The notes beneath the pieces are model-generated. The model saw nothing but the letters and a program-made list of their open reading frames with translations. It was not told the origin of the DNA and made no database searches. A stretch of 23,763 nt of DNA, from positions 1 through 23,763 of the forward strand of contig JAPLHG010000112.1 in the NCBI GenBank assembly GCA_026389745.1, given 5' to 3'. Shown piece by piece: positions 1-7,051 of this stretch (its first letter is position 1; each line of letters starts with the position of its first letter). A program made the position numbers and the translations under genes. The stretch comes from Chloroflexota bacterium. GTDB lineage: Bacteria > Chloroflexota > Dehalococcoidia > Dehalococcoidales > Fen-1064.

Positions 1-590
1 GATTCGCCGGCAATTCTGCGACAGGCTCGGTTCTCTTCTGGGGACTAAGACAAAAATACCTTGTTTCACCGCCATTTCCACTCAAAGAGAAATACATCAC
101 CAATGGCTATGATGTCGAACCACTGCGTTCCCTGCTGACACAAGACTTTGCGGTTGGTATTATCCTAGTGAGATTAGGCTCATACTCAATTGGGATTTGC
201 CGTGGTGAGCAACTCCTGACCGGTAAAACAGGCACAGGACTAGTACACAGTCGTCACCGTCAGGGTGGCTCTTCATCCGCTCGGTTCCAACGGCGCAGGG
301 AAGACCAGACTCACCACTTTCTGGAAAGAGTGGGAGAACACATCAAAGAGAAGCTTGAGCCTTACGCAAAAACACTGGACTATCTGATTTATGGTGGTGC
401 CAGAACAACCATCCTCCAACTGAAGAAACAGTGCCCTTTTCTTCAGCAGTTTGATGGCCGATTGTTACTGCCATTGCTTGACATTCCGGACCCGCGCCTC
501 AATATTCTGGAGAAAGCCGTCACTGACATCTGGTCAAGCAAAGTAATTGAGTGGCAAGATGATGAGACCCATCCCATACTAGAAACTTAG
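1..590 (+). CDS. Vms1/Ankzf1-like peptidyl-tRNA hydrolase / release-factor-like protein (5' partial)
   Basis: The reading frame is open from base 3 to the TAG at 588-590, so this is the C-terminal ~195 residues of a gene that starts before the window. The GTG at 168 is only an internal valine. The visible order is a beta-rich segment (LRSLLTQDFAVGIILVRLGS), the loop HSRHRQGGSSSARFQRRRE, a helix with HHFLERVGEHIKEKL, and LDYLIYGGARTTILQL. This is the pattern of the Vms1/Ankzf1 and bacterial eRF1-like (VLRF1) family, whose members release nascent chains from tRNA on stalled ribosomes. The Gly-rich, Arg-rich loop corresponds to the family's catalytic loop. Here Gln precedes the two glycines (RQGG), and another Gln follows in RFQRRRE, so the catalytic residue cannot be fixed by eye. 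Function is inferred from the family. Confidence 0.7.
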   Translation, partial: FAGNSATGSVLFWGLRQKYLVSPPFPLKEKYITNGYDVEPLRSLLTQDFAVGIILVRLGSYSIGICRGEQLLTGKTGTGLVHSRHRQGGSSSARFQRRREDQTHHFLERVGEHIKEKLEPYAKTLDYLIYGGARTTILQLKKQCPFLQQFDGRLLLPLLDIPDPRLNILEKAVTDIWSSKVIEWQDDETHPILET

Positions 591-754
591 ATATTAGAAC
601 GAATTAGAAAAGTCTGATTACTTGCGCCCCTTTTCTTCCCCGCACTCCAACGGTTCACCCTTCGGCACAAAAGGTTTTGACATCTTCCATCACATCGGGA
701 TGCTACCAGTTAGATTTACTGATGGAACGGGGAAAGGATAGCAGAAACAAAAGG

Positions 755-1240
755 CTATTTATTGCCGCCGTCTTTTGGTCTGACAATCAGTACAGGCACG
801 CTAGAACCACGAAGGACTGCATCCGCCACACTTCCCATCATGGCTCGTTTGAACCGACCTCTTCCATGGCTCATCATCACAATGAGCGAAACCTGTTGGG
901 CAACGACTAGCTCCATGATAGACTTTGCCGGAGTGCCGGCCGTAACCTGGTAAGAAGCCTTAACATCCTGCGCCTTAAGAGACTGAACCCAGTTCATCAG
1001 GTATCGCTTAGCATGAGCGGCATTGTCCACATCTTTCATCCGTGCTTCCTGCGCAATGATATCAGTAGCGACGGTGCCTTCCATACCAGTAGTCTGCGGC
1101 ATAATGGTTAAACCAGAGGGAGAAATAACCCGAACCAAAATCACTTCAGAATCAAACCGTTTCCCGATTTCAACAGCGTATGGAAGTGCCTGTGCACTCA
1201 ATCTTGAGCCATCCAGAGGAACGACAATACGTTCAAACAC
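755..1240 (-). CDS. Universal stress protein (UspA family)
   Basis: A 161-residue single-domain Usp protein, the usual family length. It opens with MFERIVVPLDGSRLSAQAL, the first beta strand and Asp-containing nucleotide loop, and ends with SHGRGRFKRAMMGSVADAVL followed by SVPVLIVRP, the family's ATP-binding signature and last strand. The classic Gly-x2-Gly spacing is altered: the fourth position is Arg (GRGR), while the later GS is kept, so ATP binding is likely but unproven. The start is GTG with a good SD (AGGAG) seven bases upstream. It is transcribed divergently from birA, with its own strong promoter in the shared 96-base gap. Usp proteins are cytoplasmic and linked to stress, starvation and anaerobic survival; the specific role here is unknown. 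Confidence 0.9.
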   Translation of the reverse strand: MFERIVVPLDGSRLSAQALPYAVEIGKRFDSEVILVRVISPSGLTIMPQTTGMEGTVATDIIAQEARMKDVDNAAHAKRYLMNWVQSLKAQDVKASYQVTAGTPAKSIMELVVAQQVSLIVMMSHGRGRFKRAMMGSVADAVLRGSSVPVLIVRPKDGGNK

Positions 1241-1277
1241 GACTATACTCCTGTAACCGATATTCAGCCAACGCCAT

Positions 1278-1307
1278 ATTATGCAAGAGAATGGAGCTTG
1301 GTGTCAA
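1278..1307 (-). promoter_or_regulatory. Promoter of the universal stress protein gene
   Basis: Reading the minus strand, a perfect -35 TTGACA (1302-1307) is followed after 18 bases by CATAAT (1278-1283), five of six bases of the -10 consensus. This leaves a leader of roughly 30 bases carrying the AGGAG ribosome site. The -35 box overlaps the region that would serve as the birA -35, so the two divergent promoters may compete. Confidence 0.6.
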
Positions 1308-1321
1308 GATAGTAAAAACTG

Positions 1322-1337
1322 TGGTATATTTAACCTA
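1322..1337 (+). promoter_or_regulatory. Extended -10 promoter of birA, probably leaderless
   Basis: TGG then TATATT (1325-1330) forms an extended -10 element that ends six bases before the birA ATG at 1337. Initiation at the usual distance falls on or next to the start codon, and no purine-rich SD sequence precedes it. The -35 is weak (TGTCAA, 1302-1307, spacer 17) and is the complement of the divergent promoter's TTGACA. Confidence 0.5.
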
Positions 1338-2116
1338 TGCCTGAAGAGCCACTGAATTCAATCTCAATTACCGATAGTCTTAATACCCGTTTTATCGGGC
1401 AAAAAACTCTTTATTACCCCAGCCTGACTTCCACGATGGATATCGCCCGCCAGCAGGCTGCGCAGAAAGCCCCTGAAGGCACGGCTGTGATTGCCGACCG
1501 ACAGACCACCGGGAGGGGGCGTCTAAAACGCAACTGGGTTTCACCGGAAGGTAATATTGCAGTGTCAATCATTCTCTATCCTGCCAGAGCATACCTGCAC
1601 TCTCTCACGATTTTAGCATCGCTGGCAGTATTTCATAGTATTGAAACAACTACAGGGCTGAAGTGCCAGTTAAAATGGCCCAACGATGTACTCATCAAAG
1701 GCAAAAAGGTCTGCGGCATCCTGCTCGAGAGCCAGTCAAAAACAGATAACGTGGATTACGCAACCATCGGCATTGGCATCAATGTCAATATGAGGCTGGG
1801 AGATTACCCTGAAATCGCGTCAATCGCCACCAGTCTTGCCGCTGAACTGGGAAAAGAAGTCTCACGGTTAACTCTGATACGCAATTTATTTGTCGAAACA
1901 GAAAGGTTATATCTGAAATTGCAATCCGGCGAATCCCTCTTACCGGAATGGCGAGAGCATCTGATAACTCTAGGCAAAAACGTCCGTGTTCGTTCAGGGG
2001 AAGATGGTTTTGAAGGCATTGCCGAATCTGTGGCTGAGGATGGAAGTCTGCTATTGCGTTGTCCCGATGGCTGTCTGATGAAATTTATGGCCGGTGATGT
2101 TACCCTGAGATATTAA
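1337..2116 (+). CDS. birA: Biotin--[acetyl-CoA-carboxylase] ligase, without HTH domain
   Basis: A 259-residue biotin protein ligase. It makes biotinyl-5'-AMP and transfers biotin to the lysine of the carboxyl-carrier protein. Visible motifs are the substrate loop GRGRLKRNW (59-67) with SPEGN, KWPNDV (113-118), GILLES (127-132) and IGIGINVN (144-151), followed by the small SH3-like C-terminal domain (about 210-259, ending AGDVTLRY). There is no winged-helix repressor domain: only about 20 residues precede the catalytic core. It is therefore a class I, non-regulatory enzyme. The ATG at 1337 fits the core's start and the immediately upstream -10 box. The stop codon lies inside the left arm of the hairpin shared with the convergent slipin gene. 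Confidence 0.95.
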   Translation: MPEEPLNSISITDSLNTRFIGQKTLYYPSLTSTMDIARQQAAQKAPEGTAVIADRQTTGRGRLKRNWVSPEGNIAVSIILYPARAYLHSLTILASLAVFHSIETTTGLKCQLKWPNDVLIKGKKVCGILLESQSKTDNVDYATIGIGINVNMRLGDYPEIASIATSLAAELGKEVSRLTLIRNLFVETERLYLKLQSGESLLPEWREHLITLGKNVRVRSGEDGFEGIAESVAEDGSLLLRCPDGCLMKFMAGDVTLRY

Positions 2117-2167
2117 ATAGGGGGGGGGAAGCTCCTCAGAGAAGGACTCCCCCCCCCCCCTATTTAA
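2113..2167. terminator. G9/C-tract inverted repeat between convergent birA and slipin genes
   Basis: A perfect 16-base arm (2113-2128: TTAAATA followed by nine G) pairs with 2152-2167 (nine C then TATTTAA). The 23-base loop begins AAGCTCC and contains a smaller TCCT/AGGA stem. The right arm has twelve consecutive C in total. The arm includes the birA stop codon. Lying exactly between two convergent genes, it probably works as a bidirectional terminator, though the flanking T-runs are short (TATTT on each strand). Confidence 0.7.
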
Positions 2168-2182
2168 AACTGTAACTTTTAA

Positions 2183-2941
2183 CTAGCTTTGCTTGTCTTT
2201 GGGAAGGAATGCTTTAAGGAATTCCATCGGGAACGGAAAGATGATGGTGCTATTCTTGTCAGCCGCTATCTCAGTGAGGGTCTGCAAATAACGTAGTTGC
2301 AGCGTGGCGGTTTCGCTACCGATGATTTTGGCAGCTTCCGCCAGTTTCTGTGACGCCTGGAACTCACCATCGGCATGAATAACCTTAGCCCGTCGCTCTC
2401 TTTCCGCCTCTGCCTGCGCCGCCATAGAGCGCCTCATCCCCTCAGGCAGTTCGACATCCTTGATTTCTACGGTGCTGACCTTGATGCCCCACGGGTCAGT
2501 ATGCTCATCAATGATTTTCTGCAACATCTGGTTGAGCTTTTCCCTCTGCGCCAGCAGTTCATCCAGTTCCGATTGTCCCAGCACATTACGCAGGGTTGTC
2601 TGGGCTATCTGTGAGGTCGCAAACATAAAATTGGCAACCTTGATGATGGAATCAACCGGGTTGACAACACGGAAATACACCACCGCACTTACACGAACGG
2701 TAACATTATCCCGGGTGATGACATCCTGTGATGGCACATCCATCGTAACAACACGCAGGTCAACCTTCTGCGTCCGGTCAAATCCTAATGGTAAGACCAG
2801 TAGAAATCCCGGTCCCCTTGCTCCAACCAGACGACCCAATCGGAAAACGATTACCCGCTCATATTCTTTAACCACTCTGACTGCAGAAGAAATGATAATG
2901 ATAACTACAAGAGCGATAATTCCATAGATCATGGGGTTCAT
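2183..2941 (-). CDS. Slipin/stomatin-like SPFH (band 7) membrane protein
   Basis: A 252-residue SPFH protein. It has one N-terminal membrane segment (about residues 4-22, MIYGIIALVVIIIISSAV), followed by the band 7 domain (VKEYERVIVFRLGR, then GPGFLLVLP, VDLRVVTMDVPSQDVITRDN and PVDSIIKVANF). A charged coiled coil rich in Ala, Glu and Arg follows (RSMAAQAEAERERRAKV), then a hydrophobic end (STIIFPFPMEFLKAF). Slipins assemble into membrane-associated oligomers. Their partner protease is NfeD, which is encoded immediately upstream here; the 12-base gap contains a perfect AAGGAGGT ribosome site six bases before the ATG. Co-transcription with nfeD is near certain. The cellular role of the pair (membrane microdomains, quality control) is inferred from homologues. 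Confidence 0.95.
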   Translation of the reverse strand: MNPMIYGIIALVVIIIISSAVRVVKEYERVIVFRLGRLVGARGPGFLLVLPLGFDRTQKVDLRVVTMDVPSQDVITRDNVTVRVSAVVYFRVVNPVDSIIKVANFMFATSQIAQTTLRNVLGQSELDELLAQREKLNQMLQKIIDEHTDPWGIKVSTVEIKDVELPEGMRRSMAAQAEAERERRAKVIHADGEFQASQKLAEAAKIIGSETATLQLRYLQTLTEIAADKNSTIIFPFPMEFLKAFLPKDKQS

Positions 2942-2953
2942 TTACTTACCTCC

Positions 2954-4258
2954 TTACTTTTTCGTAACGAATAACTTCAGACCTTCAATCCTTCTGATAA
3001 CTACGGCCTCACCAGCCTCAATACGACCCTCCTCGGATGCTGCCGCCCAGAGTTCACCTTTGAAGAAGACCGTTCCTTCCGGGTTTAGAGTGATTTTTAC
3101 TGTTGCCGTCCCACCCACCAACTCCTCAATGCCGGTAATCGATTTAAGATGGTGAGTCCTGACAACCCGACTAATTATAAAGGCAAAGAGAGCGCCGATG
3201 CAAACGGCAACAATGACAATTAACCATACATCTATACGAAACAATGGCCCTCCTTTGAAAAGTATTAGTCCGCCAACTATCATAGAGGCAATCCCTCCTG
3301 CCGTCAATGCTCCGAAGCTGGCAGGGGTCAATGCTTCAACAACAAACAAAGCAAAGGCCAGCACCATCAAAAGGATACCAGCGATATTAACCGGCAAATT
3401 CCCTAGGGCAAAAAATGAGAAAATGAGGCTGATGCTACCTACCACACCGGGAAAGATGAGGCCGGGATTGCTGATTTCCACAAAAAGACCCAATGATGCC
3501 AATCCCATTAGTGTGAAGACGATATTAGGGTCGCTGATGGCAAGTAAAAACTCTTCTGTCCATGTCATCTTCAGATAGTCAACGACGACTGATCCCGTAT
3601 TGAGAGTTACTTTTGCACCATTCGTCAAGGTTATTTCTCTACCGTTAATTTGAGCGAGCAAGGAGTTTAGGTCAGGAGCAACAACATCAACTACATTTAA
3701 TTTCAGGGCTTCCGTCTCAGTAGCGGAGACCGCTTCCCTGACGGCTTGTTCTGCCCAATCGGCATTCCGACCGTGCGCCCCTGCCAAGCTTCTGATGTAA
3801 GCAGCGGCGTCATTAAACACCTTTTCCTTCATTGTATCGGAAACATCTTGTTCACCTGAGGAGCTAAGAGATACCGGACTGGCAGCACCGATAGCTGTGT
3901 TAGGGGACATTACGGCAATATGCGCCGATTCCGTAATAAATACCCCGGCAGAAGCCGCTCTAGCACCAGGAGGCGAAACATAAACCACAACCGGAATTGA
4001 AGCGTTAACAATATCCTGTACGATATCGCGCATTGCGGTATCCAACCCACCCGGTGTATCTAATTGAATTACACAAGCAACGGCATTACTTCTCTCCGCT
4101 TCCTGAATACCACGACTGACGTAGTCAGCCATTACCGGGTTAATGACACCCTTGACATCAAGAACCACGACAGTCGGGCTATCGGCTCTGACCACTACTG
4201 CAAAAAGGCTAGCAATCAACAAGCCTGTCAGTAAAAATACACGTAAAAATCTTAACAT
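2954..4258 (-). CDS. nfeD: NfeD-type membrane-bound ClpP-like serine protease
   Basis: A long-form NfeD protein. From the start at 4258 it has a signal or anchor segment (MLRFLRVFLLTGLLIASLFA), a ClpP-like protease domain, several membrane helices and a soluble C-terminal NfeD OB-fold (GGTATVKITLNPEGTVFFKGELW). Relative to the longest reading (start 4354), the probable nucleophile is Ser135 in ARAASAG and the general base is Lys178 in KEKVFNDAAAYIRS, aligning with the Ser/Lys dyad of Pyrococcus PH1510; numbers drop by 32 with the start used here. I prefer 4258 because a strong promoter (4280-4308) lies inside the upstream extension, the signal peptide begins there, and the 4354 ATG has no ribosome site. 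Homologues cleave the C-terminus of stomatin, the downstream gene here. Confidence 0.92.
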   Translation of the reverse strand: MLRFLRVFLLTGLLIASLFAVVVRADSPTVVVLDVKGVINPVMADYVSRGIQEAERSNAVACVIQLDTPGGLDTAMRDIVQDIVNASIPVVVYVSPPGARAASAGVFITESAHIAVMSPNTAIGAASPVSLSSSGEQDVSDTMKEKVFNDAAAYIRSLAGAHGRNADWAEQAVREAVSATETEALKLNVVDVVAPDLNSLLAQINGREITLTNGAKVTLNTGSVVVDYLKMTWTEEFLLAISDPNIVFTLMGLASLGLFVEISNPGLIFPGVVGSISLIFSFFALGNLPVNIAGILLMVLAFALFVVEALTPASFGALTAGGIASMIVGGLILFKGGPLFRIDVWLIVIVAVCIGALFAFIISRVVRTHHLKSITGIEELVGGTATVKITLNPEGTVFFKGELWAAASEEGRIEAGEAVVIRRIEGLKLFVTKK

Positions 4259-4279
4259 TCCCGCCCTAATTTTACCCCG

Positions 4280-4308
4280 ATTATATAACCGCAGAAGCGA
4301 CATTGCAA
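4280..4308 (-). promoter_or_regulatory. Promoter of nfeD-slipin operon
   Basis: On the minus strand TTGCAA (4303-4308) is followed after exactly 17 bases by a perfect TATAAT (4280-4285). The predicted transcript starts around 4273, leaving about 15 bases before the ATG at 4258 with a GGGCGGG-like ribosome site. Its position rules against translation from the upstream ATG at 4354. Confidence 0.65.
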
Positions 4309-4316
4309 TGTCCGCA

Positions 4317-4346
4317 TTGAGCGAGTAACCAAAAGTAGTGTAGAAT
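4317..4346 (+). promoter_or_regulatory. Promoter of the his operon
   Basis: TTGAGC (4317-4322), an 18-base spacer and TAGAAT (4341-4346) form a good sigma-70-type promoter. The leader would be about 30 bases and carries AAGGTG before the hisZ ATG. No His-rich leader peptide or T-box is visible, so I see no attenuation of the his operon. Confidence 0.55.
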
Positions 4347-4381
4347 TGTATCATTGCTGATTACTGAATAAGGTGCTTTAA

Positions 4382-5635
4382 ATGAGAGTCCAAAAATGTA
4401 AGGGAACCAGAGACCTCTCTCCGAAAGAGATGAAACAGTTTCGCTTGATTGAGGGAGTTTTTAGAAACTCATGTCTCAAATGGGGCTATCAGGAAATCAA
4501 AACCCCAACAATTGAATCCCTGCACCTGTTCACCTCAACCGGCACTCTCACACCGGGGACTCTGAAGAAGGTCTACTCCTTTCTTGATTGGGATGGCTGG
4601 AGCGGCGAAAGAGTGGTGCTCCGACCAGAAGGGACCATCCCTGCCGTCAGACTATACATCGATAATCTGGCTGACAAAAGACTTGCCAGACTCTTCTACA
4701 TTATCAACACCTTTATCTTTGAAGAAACCGGTAAAGAGACTCGGGAAAAATGGCAATGTGGTACAGAACTCATTGGCGCAGGTTCAATCTCTGCTGATGT
4801 AGAACTGATAACACTTGCCCTTGAAGTGCTGAAAAAACTGGGGCTAAATAATATTGAATTGAAACTATCTCACGCCGGACTGATAAGAGCCTTGCTGGCA
4901 GGATTCGGATTATCCACGGAAGAGCAGGGCAAAGTCTTCGACCAAATTCTGGATGGCAATGTGGCGGTGCTGGCGCGACTGAAAGCACAGACACCTGAAT
5001 TGATGCGGCTTCTGACACCATTACTTGATTTGAAGGGGAAAACACCCGGATTTTTACGCAACCTCAAGGCTGTATTCAATCACAATCTACCCGAATTTAC
5101 CCCAGCACTGGACAATTTCATTGGTATTGTCGACCTGCTGGAGGCTATGGGGCAGAAGTACCAGATTGATATTGCCTCTGGCAGAGGTTTTGAGTATTAC
5201 ACCGGTATCATTTTCCAATTGTTTGTCGGTGAAACTAAGATTGGAGGCGGCGGCAGATATGATGCTCTTATTCCTCTAATGGGTGGCAAAAATATCCCCG
5301 CATCTGGCTTTGCTTTACAACTCGATTGCCTGATAAATTTAATGAAAACACTCCTGCCAACAGAGCAAGAGACTGACAGAATACTCATCAAACTCCCCGA
5401 TGACCAGTCGAGACTCATCAAAGAAGCTTCTCAAATTGCTGGCAACTTGCGTGAGGCTGGGTTTATCGTCAGTCTGGCAGTGGGAAATGAGGATAAAACT
5501 GACTTCAGATGGTTGCTTAGAATTAAGGATAAAGCACCACGGTTTGCCATCACTGACCAATCGAGCAAGCGCAAACTAACTGCCAGAACGATGGGAGATG
5601 TCTTGAAACTCCTGGGAGGAGAAGGTGGCAGTTAA
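4382..5635 (+). CDS. hisZ: ATP phosphoribosyltransferase regulatory subunit HisZ
   Basis: A 417-residue class II aminoacyl-tRNA synthetase-like protein. It shows KCKGTRDLSPKEM at the N-terminus, the motif 2-like region VVLRPEGTIPAVRLY and the C-terminal core GRGFEYYTGIIFQLF followed by GGGGRYDALI. In HisRS the corresponding motif 1 and histidine-A regions support tRNA charging. Here the gene sits directly before hisG and overlaps it by 11 bases, so it is called HisZ, the subunit required by short-form HisG and the sensor for histidine feedback. Unusually for the shorter HisZ proteins, it keeps a C-terminal segment (about 335-417, RILIKLPDDQSRLIKEA onwards) that resembles the HisRS anticodon-binding domain. 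A true HisRS cannot be fully excluded from sequence alone. Confidence 0.85.
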   Translation: MRVQKCKGTRDLSPKEMKQFRLIEGVFRNSCLKWGYQEIKTPTIESLHLFTSTGTLTPGTLKKVYSFLDWDGWSGERVVLRPEGTIPAVRLYIDNLADKRLARLFYIINTFIFEETGKETREKWQCGTELIGAGSISADVELITLALEVLKKLGLNNIELKLSHAGLIRALLAGFGLSTEEQGKVFDQILDGNVAVLARLKAQTPELMRLLTPLLDLKGKTPGFLRNLKAVFNHNLPEFTPALDNFIGIVDLLEAMGQKYQIDIASGRGFEYYTGIIFQLFVGETKIGGGGRYDALIPLMGGKNIPASGFALQLDCLINLMKTLLPTEQETDRILIKLPDDQSRLIKEASQIAGNLREAGFIVSLAVGNEDKTDFRWLLRIKDKAPRFAITDQSSKRKLTARTMGDVLKLLGGEGGS

Positions 5636-7031
5636 AATCGCCTTGCCCAAGGGCAAACTTCTTGCCGGAACTGCTGGTCTGCTCGAGAAAGCCGGCTGGC
5701 AGATGGATGGTTACAATGAGGGACTACGTAACTACCGTCTTAAGTCTGCTCGCTTTCCTGACCTGTTAGCCAAAGTCTTTCAGGAAAAGGATATCCCTAT
5801 CCAGGTAGCTATTGGCAATTATGACCTCGGCATCTGCGGACTGGATTGGATTGAAGAGCTTACCTCAAAATACTCCGCCTCTGCCCCGGTTAAAATCAGA
5901 GATTTGGGTTATGGCAAAGGCACTCTTTATCTGGCGGCAAATGAAGCGACAGTAATGCCATCGCTGGAAAGTTTGCGCTCAAAATCGGAGGTTGTCCGCA
6001 TCGCCAGCGAATATCCCAATATTGCCGAGTCATTTGCCTTAAATCTCAGACTAAGACGATTCAGCATCTATCCGGTCTGGGGAGCGGCTGAAGCTTATCC
6101 GCCAGAGAATGCTACTCTGGCACTGGTGGCTGGGAGCATCAATGAAAAACTCCTCAATAACGGATTGAAACCATTAAGCAAAGTCCTCAATTTCAGCGCA
6201 TGGCTGATTGCCAATCGGAAAAGCTGGGAGCAAAAAGACTTGAGTGATGTCATGGCAACTCTGAAAAAAGTAAAGCTCGATACAGGCGAAATAAAGACTT
6301 CAAAGAAGGTTGCTATTTTTGTCCAACTTCCCAATATAGCAACTGATAAAGATATTGTTCGACTCGCCCTGCCGGACGGGCATCAGCAGAAACACACCAT
6401 TGAACTACTGAATAGAGCGGGCATCGAACTAGACGATTATCCATCACCAACGGGTAACCGCCGACCAACCAGTAATCTGGAGGGAGTGGTGATTAAGGTT
6501 ATCCGCCCACAGGACATGCCTTTGCAGGTTGCCAATGGTAACTTTGACCTGGCAATTACCGGGCATGACTGGATTACCGACCACCTCACTCTGTTTCCTT
6601 CCAGTCCGGTTCGGGAACTGATCGACCTCAAATTAGGCTGGGTGAGGATTGTAGCGGTGGTCAGTAAAGATGTCCCCGCAGATAACATCTACGATTTGCA
6701 GAAATTCTATACCCAAGGCACCACCACTATCAGAGTTGCCTCGGAATATGTTAACATTGCCGATAAGTATGCAAGGGACAATCATCTTGGTATGTATCGT
6801 GTCGTACCTACGTGGGGCGCTACGGAGGCTTTTCTGCCGGAGGATGCCGACCTCCTGATTGAAAACACAGAAACCGGCAGTACCATTGCACGGCACAGCC
6901 TAAAGATTATCGACACGCTCTTTGAGTCGACTGCGTGTTTGATTGGGGCAAAAAACGGAGAATACAGCTCTACCAAACAGACGAGGATAGATAAAATCGC
7001 TAGGCTACTGAGTAAAGTAACTGATAAGTAG
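5625..7031 (+). CDS. hisG: ATP phosphoribosyltransferase HisG, tandem double-domain form
   Basis: This enzyme commits ATP and PRPP to histidine synthesis. Short-form HisG is roughly 200-220 residues; this product has 468 and contains the fold twice. Copy 1 (about 3-215) and copy 2 (about 245-460) align throughout: IALPKGKLLAGTAGLLEKAG with LALPDGHQQKHTIELLNRAG, GNYDLGICGLDWI with GNFDLAITGHDWI, VRIASEYPNIAES with IRVASEYVNIADK, and YPVWGAAEAYPPE with VPTWGATEAFLPE. The PRPP-loop signature is present only in copy 2 (ENTETGSTI, 413-421); copy 1 has VAGSINEKL. The basic first loop is intact only in copy 1 (PKGK against PDGH). The start is GTG after GGAGGAG, overlapping hisZ by 11 bases. No HisG_C long-form domain is seen. 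The two halves may form one obligate pseudo-dimer. Confidence 0.88.
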   Translation: MAVKIALPKGKLLAGTAGLLEKAGWQMDGYNEGLRNYRLKSARFPDLLAKVFQEKDIPIQVAIGNYDLGICGLDWIEELTSKYSASAPVKIRDLGYGKGTLYLAANEATVMPSLESLRSKSEVVRIASEYPNIAESFALNLRLRRFSIYPVWGAAEAYPPENATLALVAGSINEKLLNNGLKPLSKVLNFSAWLIANRKSWEQKDLSDVMATLKKVKLDTGEIKTSKKVAIFVQLPNIATDKDIVRLALPDGHQQKHTIELLNRAGIELDDYPSPTGNRRPTSNLEGVVIKVIRPQDMPLQVANGNFDLAITGHDWITDHLTLFPSSPVRELIDLKLGWVRIVAVVSKDVPADNIYDLQKFYTQGTTTIRVASEYVNIADKYARDNHLGMYRVVPTWGATEAFLPEDADLLIENTETGSTIARHSLKIIDTLFESTACLIGAKNGEYSSTKQTRIDKIARLLSKVTDK

Positions 7032-7051
7032 ATAGGGCGAGAGGCAAACGA

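Noticed and set aside
618..683. 21-residue minus-strand ORF (MSKPFVPKGEPLECGEEKGRK-like, spelled from 683 to 618) downstream of the stress-protein gene
   Set aside because: Composition looks protein-like, but it has no clear ribosome site, no recognisable family and is too short to trust without conservation data.
2113..2167. Phase-variable coding tract at the poly-G/poly-C repeat
   Set aside because: The tract lies after the birA stop codon and outside the slipin frame, so length changes would not alter a protein.
4259..4354. 32-residue N-terminal extension of NfeD
   Set aside because: It contains the nfeD and hisZ promoters and precedes a normal signal peptide; the ATG at 4354 has no ribosome site.
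4382..5635. Histidyl-tRNA synthetase instead of HisZ
   Set aside because: The gene overlaps hisG and heads the his operon; the HisZ role is more likely, although the retained C-terminal domain leaves some doubt.
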